Source: Sediminicola sp. YIK13 | GTDB taxonomy: Bacteria > Bacteroidota > Bacteroidia > Flavobacteriales > Flavobacteriaceae | Assembly: GCF_001430825.1 (NCBI RefSeq) | Contig: NZ_CP010535.1 | Span: 3,266,501 to 3,330,500 of the forward strand | DNA length: 64,000 nucleotides | Reading direction: 5' to 3' | Shown: piece by piece, positions 54,201-61,781 of the stretch | Numbering within the stretch: the first letter of the stretch is position 1 | Layout of the letters: each line of letters starts with the position of its first letter | Translations under genes and position numbers: made by a program | The notes under the pieces: model-generated | Seen by the model: the letters and a program-made list of their open reading frames with translations, nothing else | Told to the model about the DNA's origin: nothing | The model's database searches: none

Positions 54201-55435
54201 CAGCCAAGCCAACTATTGGTTTTGTTTTTGGGAGTCAGGCCGATGTGCGTTTTGAGGCTGCCAGGAATGGATGGCTGACCACTTTTACAGAGTTCAACCA
54301 ACAATTTATAGAACGTACCAACAAGCAGTTGAACATCACCGCAACGGCACAGCCCATAAAAGATCTTACCATAGATTTGGTGGCTGATAGACAATATTCA
54401 GAAAGCTATCAGGAAAATTTCAAGGTCAACGAGTTGGGAGACGGTACTTTTGAGTATGAAAATTTACTGGGGAACAACTTTGGGAACTTTAGTATCTCTA
54501 CAGTCATGATAGGTACGTCTTTTGGAAAAAGTGATGAATTTACCTCTGAAAGCTTTGAAGAGTTTAAAAATAACAGAATCACTATTGCCAATAGATTGGT
54601 GTCCGATAGGGGACAGGGAACAGGTCAAGTGGATGCCGATGGTTATCCGGAACGATATGGGAAGAACCAACAAGAAGTATTGTTGCCGGCTTTTTTTGCG
54701 GCCTACACGGGACAAGATGTAAATAGGGTGAACTTGGATGCCTTTAGGGATATTCCAATTCCTAACTGGAATATAAAGTATACCGGCTTAATGCAGAACA
54801 AATGGTTTAAGAAGAAGTTTAAGCGCTTCTCCCTGAGTCATGGATATAGGGCTGCTTATAGTATCAATTCTTTTCAGACCAATTTGGAGAAACAAAACTC
54901 TCCTATAGATCCTGAGAACGGGGATTTTCTGCCGGACAATATTATCAATAATGTGGTATTGACAGATCAGTTCAATCCTTTAATGAGGGTCGATTTTGAA
55001 ATGAAAAATTCTATGAGCGTGGTCGCGGAAGTACGAACAGATAGGGCGTTGTCCCTGAGTTTTGATAACGACCTGCTCACGGAAATCAATGGAAAGGAGT
55101 ATACTGTTGGCTTGGGATACAGATTTAAGGATGTGAAGTTGGTGACCAATATAGGGGGTGAGAAACAGCGGTTCAAAGGTGATCTCAATTTAAAGGCAGA
55201 CGCCACCTTAAGGGATAACGTAACCATTATAAGAAATTTGGATATTACCAACAATCAAATTACCTCTGGTCAAAACCTGCTCTCGGTTAAATTCACGGCA
55301 GATTATGCGTTGAGCAAAACCTTGAATGCGCTTTTCTTTTATGATTACTCTTTTTCGCAGTTTGCAGTTTCTACAGCATTTCCACAATCAACAATAAACA
55401 CAGGGTTTACCATAAGATATAATTTTGGTAACTAG
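48272..55435 (+). CDS. sprA: Gliding motility / type IX secretion outer-membrane protein SprA (Sov)
   Basis: 2387 residues, in the expected size range. The TTG at 48272 is chosen because it gives a complete signal peptide (about 1-32, ending TTLQTTSAQ). Family segments include GSVAMDLGVIWQKNDNPALS, NRTNLSFDFDQRISLSMLGK, IGERLQVTANYDTEATFDFQ, TYVDDFEGAQSLIDIR and the C-terminal barrel strand INTGFTIRYNFGN. SprA is the very large translocon barrel of T9SS that lets gliding adhesins and exported enzymes cross the outer membrane. It is translationally close to ruvA (5 bases), and gcvH lies downstream. No gld gene or other T9SS gene is in the window. Confidence 0.97.
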   Translation: MKTGAKSFLSSFLFKLSLIGVIFMTTLQTTSAQETEEQEVDSTKTGVALGRLLMKDPNSIVAKYTYDPKLDRYIYTESVGKYDISYPIILTPEQYQDLVKKEDMKSYFKEKRDAYSGKKAGSEEARKNLLPNFYVNNNFFESIFGGNTIEVIPQGSVAMDLGVIWQKNDNPALSPRNRTNLSFDFDQRISLSMLGKIGERLQVTANYDTEATFDFQNLVKLDYTPTEDDIIQSIEVGNVNMPLNSSLITGAQSLFGVKTKLQFGKTSVTAVFSEQRSQSNTVVAQGGGTLNDYSLSSLDYDEDKHFFISQYFRDNYDRALENYPFIRSQVQITRLEVWVTNRSQQTLNVRNVVALQDLGEAVPSKTRIGRLNGNPPGFFNSSSAGDLPRNNANDYDPALIGNGGALTSQVRDIATVDNGFNIPGYDVNQGFDYAILENARKLENGRDYQFSTQLGYVSLNQRLSNDEVLAVAYQYTFNGEVYQVGEFANGGIDATTVSSGAQSPAINNNTLVLKLLKSNITNVIDPIWDLMMKNIYSTGAFQLSQDDFKLNILYSDPTPRNYITPVDNSPGAGWPNTPKPLEERILLDVFNLDRLNAYNDVQSGGDGFFDFVPGITVDTQSGRIIFTKVEPFGEYLFETLGGGTYDVNDGQGYNVNQQKYVFRNMYAITKAAALQDADKNKFILKGQYKSEGSNGIPIGAFNVPQGSVRVTAGGRQLQEGIDYTVNYQAGTVQILDPSLEASNTPINISVENNAVFGQQSRRFTGVNVEHQFNKNFLLGATLLNLNERPLTQKSNYGVEPVNNSIFGVNGNFSTEVPFLTRLANKLPNIDTDVPSNVSVRGEIAWLQPGSPKNADFEGETTTYVDDFEGAQSLIDIRSSLGWSLASTPVEFADGKSGLETGYQRAKMAWYTIDPIFYTNQRPSGITDSDVSTNPTRRVFIDEVFPQVDIAQGQTTIQSTLDVSYYPNAKGPYNDNPNFAGEQPNSKWGGIMRSLSSTNFEQSNVEFVQFWVLDPYVDGSTTSSGELVFNFGNISEDILKDGRKQYENGLPGVNSNDLVTPTVWGEVPATQSLVYAFDTNETNRGLQDLGFDGLDDAAEGSIYTNNPANDPALDNYQYYLNRDGDILNRYLDFNNPQGNSPVQVTNTNRGSTTLPDVEDIDRDLTMNTVNSYYEYRIAIKPNTTINDKYVTDIKEGVTPQLPNGTTLNRRWIQYKIPLSDFTDAVGGISDFRSISFMRMYLTNFSDNVVLRFATLDLVRGDWRTYTNSLQPEVDNNPADDGTFVDVNTVNIEENNGRTPIPYVLPPGVIREQLNNNNTIIRQNEQSLSFVVENLESEDSRGVFKNVNIDIRQYERLKMFMHAEKIVDSDYTNDETPLVGFLRMGTDFSQNFYQIELPLQFTPFGSSLDTDIWPEVNEIDIALSDLSRVKSLGISNQSLSTVNYYEIVDGEVVAVDEFAPRTAGRARIGIRGNPSLGSLRSVMVGVKNIDNLPARGEVWFNELRLAGLDNNGGWAAVAAVDANIADFANFSATGSRSTSGFGGIDQMPNERSREDAISYDVVTNVNVGQLLPKKWGIQLPFNYGISEQLITPEFDPVYDDLKLEDRVATAGTQAEADAIKEQAEDYTKRTSINLIGVRKNRGEEADANFYDVENFTFNYSYNETDHRDFEIAELRDQNVVTGMVYSHNFKPASVAPFAKQDSLFNGRYLKWLKDLNFNLLPTSIAINSNINRSFNQQRFRDVLEPGVESLDLPVLQQRNYLFNWQYALNYSLSKSLRLNLTASNNNIVRNYFEEAGNEDSGIDPALGLWDGFWDVGEPNRHAQQMQLNYEVPFNKIPALDFINAQYSYTSNFDWQRGGDALNEIARLEPGQENVSINTIQNANTHTITASLGMQKLYDYLGLKKRSTKDVVSVNSTRRDKAGNLSKKAEAEQKAQKKTSGLFNTAVDILTMVKRVNFNYSENNGKVLPGYTRSIGFIGTAKPTIGFVFGSQADVRFEAARNGWLTTFTEFNQQFIERTNKQLNITATAQPIKDLTIDLVADRQYSESYQENFKVNELGDGTFEYENLLGNNFGNFSISTVMIGTSFGKSDEFTSESFEEFKNNRITIANRLVSDRGQGTGQVDADGYPERYGKNQQEVLLPAFFAAYTGQDVNRVNLDAFRDIPIPNWNIKYTGLMQNKWFKKKFKRFSLSHGYRAAYSINSFQTNLEKQNSPIDPENGDFLPDNIINNVVLTDQFNPLMRVDFEMKNSMSVVAEVRTDRALSLSFDNDLLTEINGKEYTVGLGYRFKDVKLVTNIGGEKQRFKGDLNLKADATLRDNVTIIRNLDITNNQITSGQNLLSVKFTADYALSKTLNALFFYDYSFSQFAVSTAFPQSTINTGFTIRYNFGN

Positions 55436-55505
55436 GAAGTTTAGAGCCCACTTTTGTGCCCAGGATTGGTCTTAGTTGTGATTTTTTAATAATGGACCAC
55501 TTTTT

Positions 55506-55536
55506 TTGAATAGATTACCAAAATCCCATACATTTG
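55506..55536 (+). promoter_or_regulatory. Promoter of gcvH
   Basis: TTG (55506-55508) and a perfect TACATTTG (55529-55536), 20 bases apart, 26 bases before the gcvH ATG. It allows gcvH expression independent of sprA. Confidence 0.78.
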
Positions 55537-55561
55537 CGGGGCTAACATTTAATTAAAAGAC

Positions 55562-55942
55562 ATGAGCGTACCATCCGAATTAAAGTATACCAAAGACCAC
55601 GAGTGGATTAAGATTGAAGGGGATATTGCAACTGTGGGAATCACAGATTTTGCCCAAGGGGAATTGGGAGATATTGTTTACGTAGAGGTAGAGACCTTGG
55701 ATGAAACTTTGGATAAGGAAGAAATATTTGGAACGGTAGAGGCTGTTAAAACAGTTTCCGATCTTTTTCTGCCTTTGAGTGGAGAGATTATTGAGTTCAA
55801 TTCAATGTTGGAAGATGAGCCGGAAAAAGTGAACACCGATCCTTACGGAGAGGGATGGATGATAAAAGTAAAAATAAGTGACCTATCGGAGGTTGAAGGT
55901 TTACTTAGTGATGCCGATTACAAAGAATTGATCGGTGCTTAA
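55562..55942 (+). CDS. gcvH: Glycine cleavage system H protein
   Basis: 126 residues. Lipoyl carrier domain with [28 protein letters not shown], and the lipoylated lysine in [14 protein letters not shown]. It moves the aminomethyl group between the P and T proteins. The other gcv genes are not here. It overlaps the VanZ-like gene by 8 bases. Confidence 0.96.
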   Translation: MSVPSELKYTKDHEWIKIEGDIATVGITDFAQGELGDIVYVEVETLDETLDKEEIFGTVEAVKTVSDLFLPLSGEIIEFNSMLEDEPEKVNTDPYGEGWMIKVKISDLSEVEGLLSDADYKELIGA

Positions 55943-56336
55943 GAAAAGCATCTTTACAATTGCATTTATAAGCTGGATGGTGTTCATAACACTGCTCAGC
56001 TTATTTTCGTTTTCAGAAGGCGACTTACCAGAATTTGAACTACCTTTTGTGGATAAGCTGGTTCATTTTATCTTTTATTTTATGGCGGCGCTATTGGGGG
56101 CTTTGTTCATTAGGGAAAGAACAAAGGGTAAAAATGATATGATGAAATCAATTCTAACAATTGTTATCGCTGTTGTGCTTTATGGTATAATTATTGAGGT
56201 ATTACAAAGCGAGTTAACTGTTGATAGAGAGGGAGATGTATTTGATGTAATGGCCAATACCATAGGGGCTTTAGTAGGGGCTCTGGCAATAAAACTCGTA
56301 TTTTCTGGGAAAAGGCAGTTAAAATGGAAAAATTAA
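55935..56336 (+). CDS. VanZ-like membrane protein
   Basis: 133 residues from GTG 55935, overlapping the gcvH stop by 8 bases (translational coupling). About four transmembrane segments (5-25, 36-58, 70-90 and 108-127). [20 protein letters not shown] and [19 protein letters not shown] are typical of the VanZ-like family. VanZ itself affects teicoplanin sensitivity, but the role in Gram-negative bacteria is unknown. gcvH-vanZ pairing downstream of sprA appears to be a Flavobacteriaceae arrangement. Confidence 0.88.
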   Translation: MLKKSIFTIAFISWMVFITLLSLFSFSEGDLPEFELPFVDKLVHFIFYFMAALLGALFIRERTKGKNDMMKSILTIVIAVVLYGIIIEVLQSELTVDREGDVFDVMANTIGALVGALAIKLVFSGKRQLKWKN

Positions 56337-56388
56337 TTGTTTTTTTACTAAATTAATAATTAAATTAGCAAACCTTAAAACTAACTAT

Positions 56389-57093
56389 ATGGAACCAAAA
56401 AAGAATCCAAAAGCAGATTTGACAAAAAACAGCGGCATGTACTTTGTTATAGGCTTAGCTGTTGTAATGTTGATTATATGGCGTGCTTTGGAATGGAAGA
56501 CTTACGATGAACAAACTACTTATGACGTTTCTATGAACGTAGAAGATATGTTGGATGAAGAAGTTCCAATGACAGAGCAAATAAAAACTCCGCCGCCACC
56601 GCCACCACCAGCAGCACCGGAGATTATTACGGTTGTTGAAGATGAGGTTGAGGTTGAGGAGACAGTAATAAAATCTACTGAAACTTCCCAAGAAGAGGAA
56701 ATCATTGAAGTGGATGATATCGCAGTAGAGGATGTAGAAGAAGATATCGATGTGCCTTTCGCGGTTATTGAAGATGTTCCTGTTTTTCCAGGTTGTGAAA
56801 ACGAGAAGGATAAAAGAGCATGTTTCAATGATATGATGCAACAACACATCCGTAAAAACTTCCGTTACCCTGAAATTGCCCAAGAAATGGGGGTTCAAGG
56901 TAGAGTTAGTGTAATGTTCGTGATCCAAAAAGATGGTAGTATCGGAAACGTTAGAATGCGTGGACCTGACCAAAACCTGGAAAAAGAAGCAGAAAGAATT
57001 ATCAGTAAATTACCAAGAATGACTCCTGGTAAACAAAGGGGTAGAGCTGTAAGGGTTCCATTTAGTATTCCAATTACCTTTAAGCTACAGTAA
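56389..57093 (+). CDS. TonB-family energy transducer (first of two paralogues)
   Basis: 234 residues. Single N-terminal membrane anchor (about 17-34), a short Pro-rich run TPPPPPPPAAPE, a long acidic linker with many Glu/Val/Asp, and a C-terminal TonB domain (about 145-234): QGRVSVMFVIQKDGSIGNVR, LPRMTPGKQRGRAVRVPFSI. A pre-domain element EDVPVFPGCENEKDKRACF with two cysteines is shared with the next gene. It couples proton motive force, via ExbBD-type motors, to outer-membrane transporters such as SusC. It is separated from its paralogue by a terminator. Confidence 0.92.
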   Translation: MEPKKNPKADLTKNSGMYFVIGLAVVMLIIWRALEWKTYDEQTTYDVSMNVEDMLDEEVPMTEQIKTPPPPPPPAAPEIITVVEDEVEVEETVIKSTETSQEEEIIEVDDIAVEDVEEDIDVPFAVIEDVPVFPGCENEKDKRACFNDMMQQHIRKNFRYPEIAQEMGVQGRVSVMFVIQKDGSIGNVRMRGPDQNLEKEAERIISKLPRMTPGKQRGRAVRVPFSIPITFKLQ

Positions 57094-57143
57094 TATAATA
57101 ATAAGGACAACCCTAATTAGAAGGGATTGTTTTAGAAGTGATA

Positions 57144-57171
57144 AAAAACCCTGGCCTTGGCCAGGGTTTTT
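57144..57171. terminator. Terminator between the two tonB paralogues
   Basis: AAAAACCCTGGCC (57144-57156) pairs with GGCCAGGGTTTTT (57159-57171). Confidence 0.9.
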
Positions 57172-57225
57172 CTTTTTGGTACACTTCTTGTGTTTTAACA
57201 TAATTATAACGTTAAATCTATTCTT

Positions 57226-58029
57226 ATGAAAGAAAACAAATCAAAGACTGGTGGTGCCCACGGCAATGGGTACCCCAGAGAAGTCGCCAATGGTGCAAAC
57301 CCAAAAGGGAAAAAGCACGATGCAAATTTACAAAAAACTGGCTTTCTCAGATTTCAATTGGGATTAATTATTGCTCTTCTTCTTGCCTATTTTGGATTGG
57401 AAGCTTCCTTTAGGGCTTTGGACGAAACAGTAGCCACGGTCGATTTAATGGTACCCGAATTGTTGGAATACCATCCAGACTTGGATAGGATCCAGGTGGA
57501 GAAGGAGCTAAAAGTCACGGAAGAAACCCAGAAAGTAGTAAATCCTACCGAATTTAAGGAAGTAGATAATGATGCCGTGATTGAGGAAGGGAAAGAGTTT
57601 ATTCAAGTCCCTTCGAAAGATTCACATAACCCTGAATTAAATCCTGATGATATTTTTGTGGAGAAGAAGCCCGATGAGATCGAGGAAATTCCATTCATTC
57701 TTTTGGAGGATGTCCCAATTTTTCCTGGTTGTGAAAAAGTAAAAGATAAAAGGGAATGTTTCAACGAAATGATGCAGCAACATATTCTCAATAATTTAAA
57801 ATACCCTGAATTTGCGGTAGAAAATAATATTCAAGGAAGGGTCAATGTTGTTTTTAAAATTAATGAGTTTGGGGAAGTGACCAATATTAGGATGAGAGGA
57901 CCCTCAGCAGTGCTAGAGGATGAAGCAAAAAGATTGATGGGTATACTCCCAAAAATGACACCCGGTAAACAAAGAGGAAGGGCTGTACGGGTTCCTTTTA
58001 GTATCCCTATCTATTTTAAATTAAAATAG
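57226..58029 (+). CDS. TonB-family energy transducer (second paralogue)
   Basis: 267 residues. A basic cytoplasmic N-terminus of about 40 residues (longer than in the first copy), one anchor (about 43-60) and an acidic linker without a poly-proline run. The C-terminal domain is close to its neighbour: EDVPIFPGCEKVKDKRECF, MMQQHILNNLKYPE, LPKMTPGKQRGRAVRVPFSI. Tandem duplication followed by divergence of the N-terminal half is the simplest reading. It ends convergently with the MBL-fold gene. Confidence 0.92.
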   Translation: MKENKSKTGGAHGNGYPREVANGANPKGKKHDANLQKTGFLRFQLGLIIALLLAYFGLEASFRALDETVATVDLMVPELLEYHPDLDRIQVEKELKVTEETQKVVNPTEFKEVDNDAVIEEGKEFIQVPSKDSHNPELNPDDIFVEKKPDEIEEIPFILLEDVPIFPGCEKVKDKRECFNEMMQQHILNNLKYPEFAVENNIQGRVNVVFKINEFGEVTNIRMRGPSAVLEDEAKRLMGILPKMTPGKQRGRAVRVPFSIPIYFKLK

Positions 58030-58055
58030 TAAAAGTGCTTAGTTGTGATATCAAC

Positions 58056-58094
58056 AATACGGAGGTAAATTGATCAATTTACTTCCGTATTTTA
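58056..58094. terminator. Bidirectional terminator between tonB and MBL-fold gene
   Basis: AATACGGAGGTAAATTG (58056-58072) pairs with CAATTTACTTCCGTATT (58075-58091) along 17 positions with one G-T wobble, then TTT on the plus strand. Confidence 0.8.
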
Positions 58095-58109
58095 GTTCAA
58101 TAGGTTTGG

Positions 58110-58985
58110 CTACTTATTTGCCAAGCTCTTATAGAATGTTTCACGGATTATTTCAGGCTTAATGAAGCCGCCGCCGTGAACCGCATCGTATTTTGAGGTA
58201 ATTCCAATGTTGTTCTTTACCTCATCCAAAGTTTTTCCTTGCTTGATTTCCTCGGTTATTGTTGCTTTTATATCTTCTAACATTAAAACGTAAGTCTCCA
58301 ATTCTTTTTTATTGGATGGTCTACCGTGGCCAGGGATTATTTTGGTGCTTTCATCAATCAATAACAAAGCTTTTTTATGTGCTTTGATGTAGCCCTCCGC
58401 GGATCCTCCGCTTTTGAGATCAATAAATGGATAACGCATGGCAAAATAGGTGTCGCCCATATGTAATACATTATCTTTTAGAAAATAGATCATCGCATCC
58501 CCATCGGTATGTGCGTTATGTACATGGAACGCCATAATGGTCTCATCACCGTCAAAAAGGGTAAGATCTTCAGAAAAGGTCATCTCCGGTAACAAGGGGT
58601 TGTTCTTAATTTCTGCCTTAGCCTGGTCTTTTAGACGCTTTCGAACATTATCGTGCGCGATGATAGTAGTTGATTCTGAATTAAAATTAGAATTCCCTCC
58701 GGTATGATCTCCATGCATATGGGTGTTGAATAAATAGGCGAGAGGTTTGTTGGTTATCCCAGCTATCGTTTGTTTTAACGAGTTGCTCATATAATCGTAT
58801 TGGTCATCGATCATGTAGGCCTTATTTTCTCCAATAAAGAGTCCAACATTGCCTCCTTTTCCGGTCAGCATATAAATATTGTTGGAAAGGGTGTCAACTG
58901 TGACTGTTGCTTCTTTTTCCTGGGCACTAAGAAATGTGGTAAAAAAGGCTAAAAACAGAGGATAGCGTATAATTATTTTCTTCAC
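58110..58985 (-). CDS. Exported MBL-fold metallo-hydrolase
   Basis: 291 residues; signal peptide MKKIIIRYPLFLAFFTTFLS. The metallo-beta-lactamase fold motif is NTHMHGDHTGGN (His89, His91, Asp93 and His94), with further ligands in HNAHTDGDAMIYF (His159 region) and IPGHGRPSN. Closest by eye to the periplasmic MBL-fold cyclase/hydrolase-like group rather than true beta-lactamases. Substrate unknown. It lies convergent to tonB and divergent from ctaB. Confidence 0.9.
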   Translation of the reverse strand: MKKIIIRYPLFLAFFTTFLSAQEKEATVTVDTLSNNIYMLTGKGGNVGLFIGENKAYMIDDQYDYMSNSLKQTIAGITNKPLAYLFNTHMHGDHTGGNSNFNSESTTIIAHDNVRKRLKDQAKAEIKNNPLLPEMTFSEDLTLFDGDETIMAFHVHNAHTDGDAMIYFLKDNVLHMGDTYFAMRYPFIDLKSGGSAEGYIKAHKKALLLIDESTKIIPGHGRPSNKKELETYVLMLEDIKATITEEIKQGKTLDEVKNNIGITSKYDAVHGGGFIKPEIIRETFYKSLANK

Positions 58986-59050
58986 AATAGATGGTTTTAA
59001 AGAAGTAGACGGTATTATGTGTTCAAAATAACATAAATACCTGTATTAGG

Positions 59051-59081
59051 TTGGAAAAAAATCATTTGGGTCTTATCTTTG
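59051..59081 (+). promoter_or_regulatory. Promoter of ctaB
   Basis: TTG (59051-59053) and a perfect TATCTTTG (59074-59081), 20 bases apart, 22 bases before the ctaB ATG. Confidence 0.78.
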
Positions 59082-59102
59082 CACTCCTTTTAAAAATTCT
59101 AG

Positions 59103-60002
59103 ATGAAGACTGCGGTTCAAACAGCAAAAAGCACCTTATGGTCTTTGATATTTGCTGATTTTAAAGAGATTACCAAAGCTAGGCTGGCGGTAAGCGTGGT
59201 TTTTTCATCTATCGCCGGATACTTTCTTGGTGCGGTAGAGATTAGTTATCTGTCACTTTTTTTATTGTCTTTTGGTGGGTATTGCATGGTAGGTGCATCA
59301 AACGCTTTCAACCAGATTATTGAAAAGGATTTGGACGCTTTGATGAACCGTACCAAGAACAGACCTATTCCATCCGGAAGAATGTCGGTTACAACCGCTA
59401 TGGTCATTGCAGTGGTTTTAACCATTGTTGGCTTGGTGCCTTTGTATATTTTGAATCCGAAGACAGCTATGTTCGGCGCCATATCCATCTTTTTATATAC
59501 CAGTGTTTATACACCATTAAAGACCAAGACCCCCCTCTCTGTTTTTGTAGGGGCTTTTCCCGGCGCCATACCTTTTATGTTGGGATGGGTTGCCGCAACC
59601 AATGAGTTTGGAATAGAGCCCGGAACGCTATTTATGATACAGTTCTTTTGGCAGTTCCCACATTTTTGGGCCTTGGGATGGATGCTGGATGAGGATTATA
59701 AAAAAGGAGGTTTTAAAATGTTGCCCACGGGTAAAAAAGACAAGGGCACCGCGCTTCAGATCATCATGTATACTATTTGGATGATGGTGATTTCTATTAT
59801 TCCCGTTTTCGGAATAACGGGAAGACTTCAATTGTCCATTGTAGCAGCAATCCTTATTTTTGCAATGGGATTGGGCATGTTGTTTTTCGCGATGCGACTT
59901 TATGAAAGAAAGGATAACAAATCTGCCAAAAATCTTATGTTGGCAAGTGTCACTTATATTACATTGATGCAAGTGGTTTATGTAGTGGATAAATTTATTT
60001 AA
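59103..60002 (+). CDS. ctaB: Protoheme IX farnesyltransferase (heme O synthase)
   Basis: 299 residues, about eight to nine transmembrane helices of the UbiA family. The prenyl-diphosphate site NAFNQIIEKDLDALMNRTKN and RPIPSGRM, the YTPLKTKT loop and the FFWQFPHFWALGWMLDEDY segment are all typical. It makes heme O, precursor of heme A for the aa3 oxidase encoded in this window. Heme A synthase (ctaA) is not visible here. coxC follows after 6 bases. Confidence 0.96.
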   Translation: MKTAVQTAKSTLWSLIFADFKEITKARLAVSVVFSSIAGYFLGAVEISYLSLFLLSFGGYCMVGASNAFNQIIEKDLDALMNRTKNRPIPSGRMSVTTAMVIAVVLTIVGLVPLYILNPKTAMFGAISIFLYTSVYTPLKTKTPLSVFVGAFPGAIPFMLGWVAATNEFGIEPGTLFMIQFFWQFPHFWALGWMLDEDYKKGGFKMLPTGKKDKGTALQIIMYTIWMMVISIIPVFGITGRLQLSIVAAILIFAMGLGMLFFAMRLYERKDNKSAKNLMLASVTYITLMQVVYVVDKFI

Positions 60003-60008
60003 CAGTTT

Positions 60009-60587
60009 ATGGATTTAACAACAGGTACTCCTAAGGAGAAGAACGATAGGGCAAAAAAAATGATGCTCTGGTTCGGGATAGTAAGTTTAATTATGGGATT
60101 TGCTGGCTGGACCAGTGCCTATATTGTGAGTAGTACCCGGGAAGACTGGCTTACCGATCTGCAATTGCCATCCTCGTTTTTATATAGTACTTTGGTATTG
60201 GTACTGAGCAGCATAACCTATATGATGGCGAAATCTGCCGTAAAGGCCGATAATTCCAAGATGTGTACCAGGTGGCTGTTGCTTACCTTGGTATTGGGAG
60301 TGAGTTTTATCTTATTGCAGTTCAATGGGTTTTCCCAAATGATTGCTCAAGGATATTATTTTACCGGGCCAACGAGCAGCATTACCATGTCGTACATCTT
60401 TTTGATTGCGGTTGTGCATATCCTGCACGTGGTTGCTGGGTTAATTTCCCTTTTAGTGGTATTGTACAGACAGATAAAAGGAAAATACTCCTCCAAGGAA
60501 TATCTAGGATTGGAATTGGGGGCCACCTTTTGGCACTTTTTGGACCTTTTATGGGTCTATCTAATTTTGTTCTTTTATTTCTATTAA
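60009..60587 (+). CDS. coxC: Cytochrome c oxidase subunit III (short copy)
   Basis: 192 residues with five transmembrane helices. KMMLWFGIVSLIMGFAGWTS, FSQMIAQGYYF and the end FWHFLDLLWVYLILFFYFY match subunit III; VAGLISLLVVLYRQ lies before the last helix. It starts 6 bases after ctaB, so the two are cotranscribed. A second, longer subunit III gene follows under its own promoter. Confidence 0.93.
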   Translation: MDLTTGTPKEKNDRAKKMMLWFGIVSLIMGFAGWTSAYIVSSTREDWLTDLQLPSSFLYSTLVLVLSSITYMMAKSAVKADNSKMCTRWLLLTLVLGVSFILLQFNGFSQMIAQGYYFTGPTSSITMSYIFLIAVVHILHVVAGLISLLVVLYRQIKGKYSSKEYLGLELGATFWHFLDLLWVYLILFFYFY

Positions 60588-60683
60588 AACTAAATAAAGA
60601 TAAATCTTGGGGAATAGTGTCTTAAATGGGGCCTACTTCCCAAAATACTTGAAATTTTTCCCATATTTTAAAAGGCAAAAATT

Positions 60684-60711
60684 TTGTGTAGACGAAAAAA
60701 ATGTAAATTTG
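60684..60711 (+). promoter_or_regulatory. Promoter of the second coxC gene
   Basis: TTG (60684-60686) and a perfect TAAATTTG (60704-60711), 17 bases apart, 31 bases before the ATG. Confidence 0.75.
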
Positions 60712-60741
60712 TGAAAATTTTATTAATACGATAATTCAAAT

Positions 60742-61716
60742 ATGGATACTACGGTAACAACGGGTACAGAAGAAAACGTTTGGGGAGGCGGTAACCAACC
60801 TTTAGGAGCAAGTTATGGTAAAATGATGATGTGGTTCTTCATTGTATCTGATGCTTTGACCTTTTCCGGCTTTTTGGCGGCTTACGGATTTTCCAGATTC
60901 AAGTTTATAGAAACATGGCCTATTGCCGATGAGGTATTTACCCACGTTCCTTTCTTTCACGGGAATTTCCCAATGTACTATGTGGCTTTTATGACCTTTA
61001 TCCTGATCATGTCATCCGTAACCATGGTATTGGCCGTGGATGCTGGGCATAAAATGAAAAAGAACAGCGTTATCTGGTACATGTTCCTTACTATTATCGG
61101 AGGTGCAATCTTCGTTGGTTCCCAAGCATGGGAATGGGCCACCTTTATCAAAGGGGATTATGGCGCTATTGAAACCAAAGGGGGGCGTATTCTGCAATTC
61201 GTGAAGGCCGATAGTGGTGAACGTGCTGCTTTGAGTGACTTTACAAACCAATTGCCAGAAGAGCGAGTAGCTCACGAAAGCAAAAGCGGACTTTGGTTTG
61301 TTGGTGAAGGGACGTTGCCTACCTATTCCGTAAATGAAGTGGTAGAAGGTTTCAAGGCCAATTCCAATATCGTCATTCGTACAGAAATGTTGAACGAAGA
61401 AGGAGAGAAGACAGTTCTTAGTAGGGATGAATCCTTAAAATCTTTAAATAATGCCAAGTACGTCGTGGAAGGAGCTAATCTGATCCATAATGAATATGGG
61501 AGTCGTTTATTTGCCGATTTCTTTTTCTTTATCACAGGTTTTCACGGATTCCACGTATTTTCTGGGGTGATGATCAACCTGATAATATTTTTCAACGTTA
61601 TCTTGGGTACCTACGAACGCAGGGGACACTATGAGATGGTAGAAAAAGTTGGACTTTACTGGCACTTTGTGGATTTGGTTTGGGTATTCGTATTCACCTT
61701 CTTTTATTTGGTTTAA
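60742..61716 (+). CDS. Cytochrome c oxidase subunit III (long copy with soluble insertion)
   Basis: 324 residues. The helices match subunit III (SYGKMMMWFFIVSDALTFSG; FADFFFFITGFHGFHVFSGV; YWHFVDLVWVFVFTFFYLV). Between the third and fourth helices is a hydrophilic insertion of about 120 residues (roughly 137-255, from DYGAIETKGGRILQF to NLIHNEYGSR) absent from the short copy. The insertion has no recognisable domain and may contact subunit II or an electron donor. It has its own promoter. Confidence 0.92.
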   Translation: MDTTVTTGTEENVWGGGNQPLGASYGKMMMWFFIVSDALTFSGFLAAYGFSRFKFIETWPIADEVFTHVPFFHGNFPMYYVAFMTFILIMSSVTMVLAVDAGHKMKKNSVIWYMFLTIIGGAIFVGSQAWEWATFIKGDYGAIETKGGRILQFVKADSGERAALSDFTNQLPEERVAHESKSGLWFVGEGTLPTYSVNEVVEGFKANSNIVIRTEMLNEEGEKTVLSRDESLKSLNNAKYVVEGANLIHNEYGSRLFADFFFFITGFHGFHVFSGVMINLIIFFNVILGTYERRGHYEMVEKVGLYWHFVDLVWVFVFTFFYLV

Positions 61717-61781
61717 TCATTATAAAAATATAACCTGCAAAGCTCTACTAGAGTCTAGGAGGTCCATATAAAACATTAAAA

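Noticed and set aside
58110-58985. Antibiotic-degrading beta-lactamase
   Set aside because: Only the general MBL metal motifs are present; sequence features and size fit broader MBL-fold hydrolases, so no resistance claim is supported.
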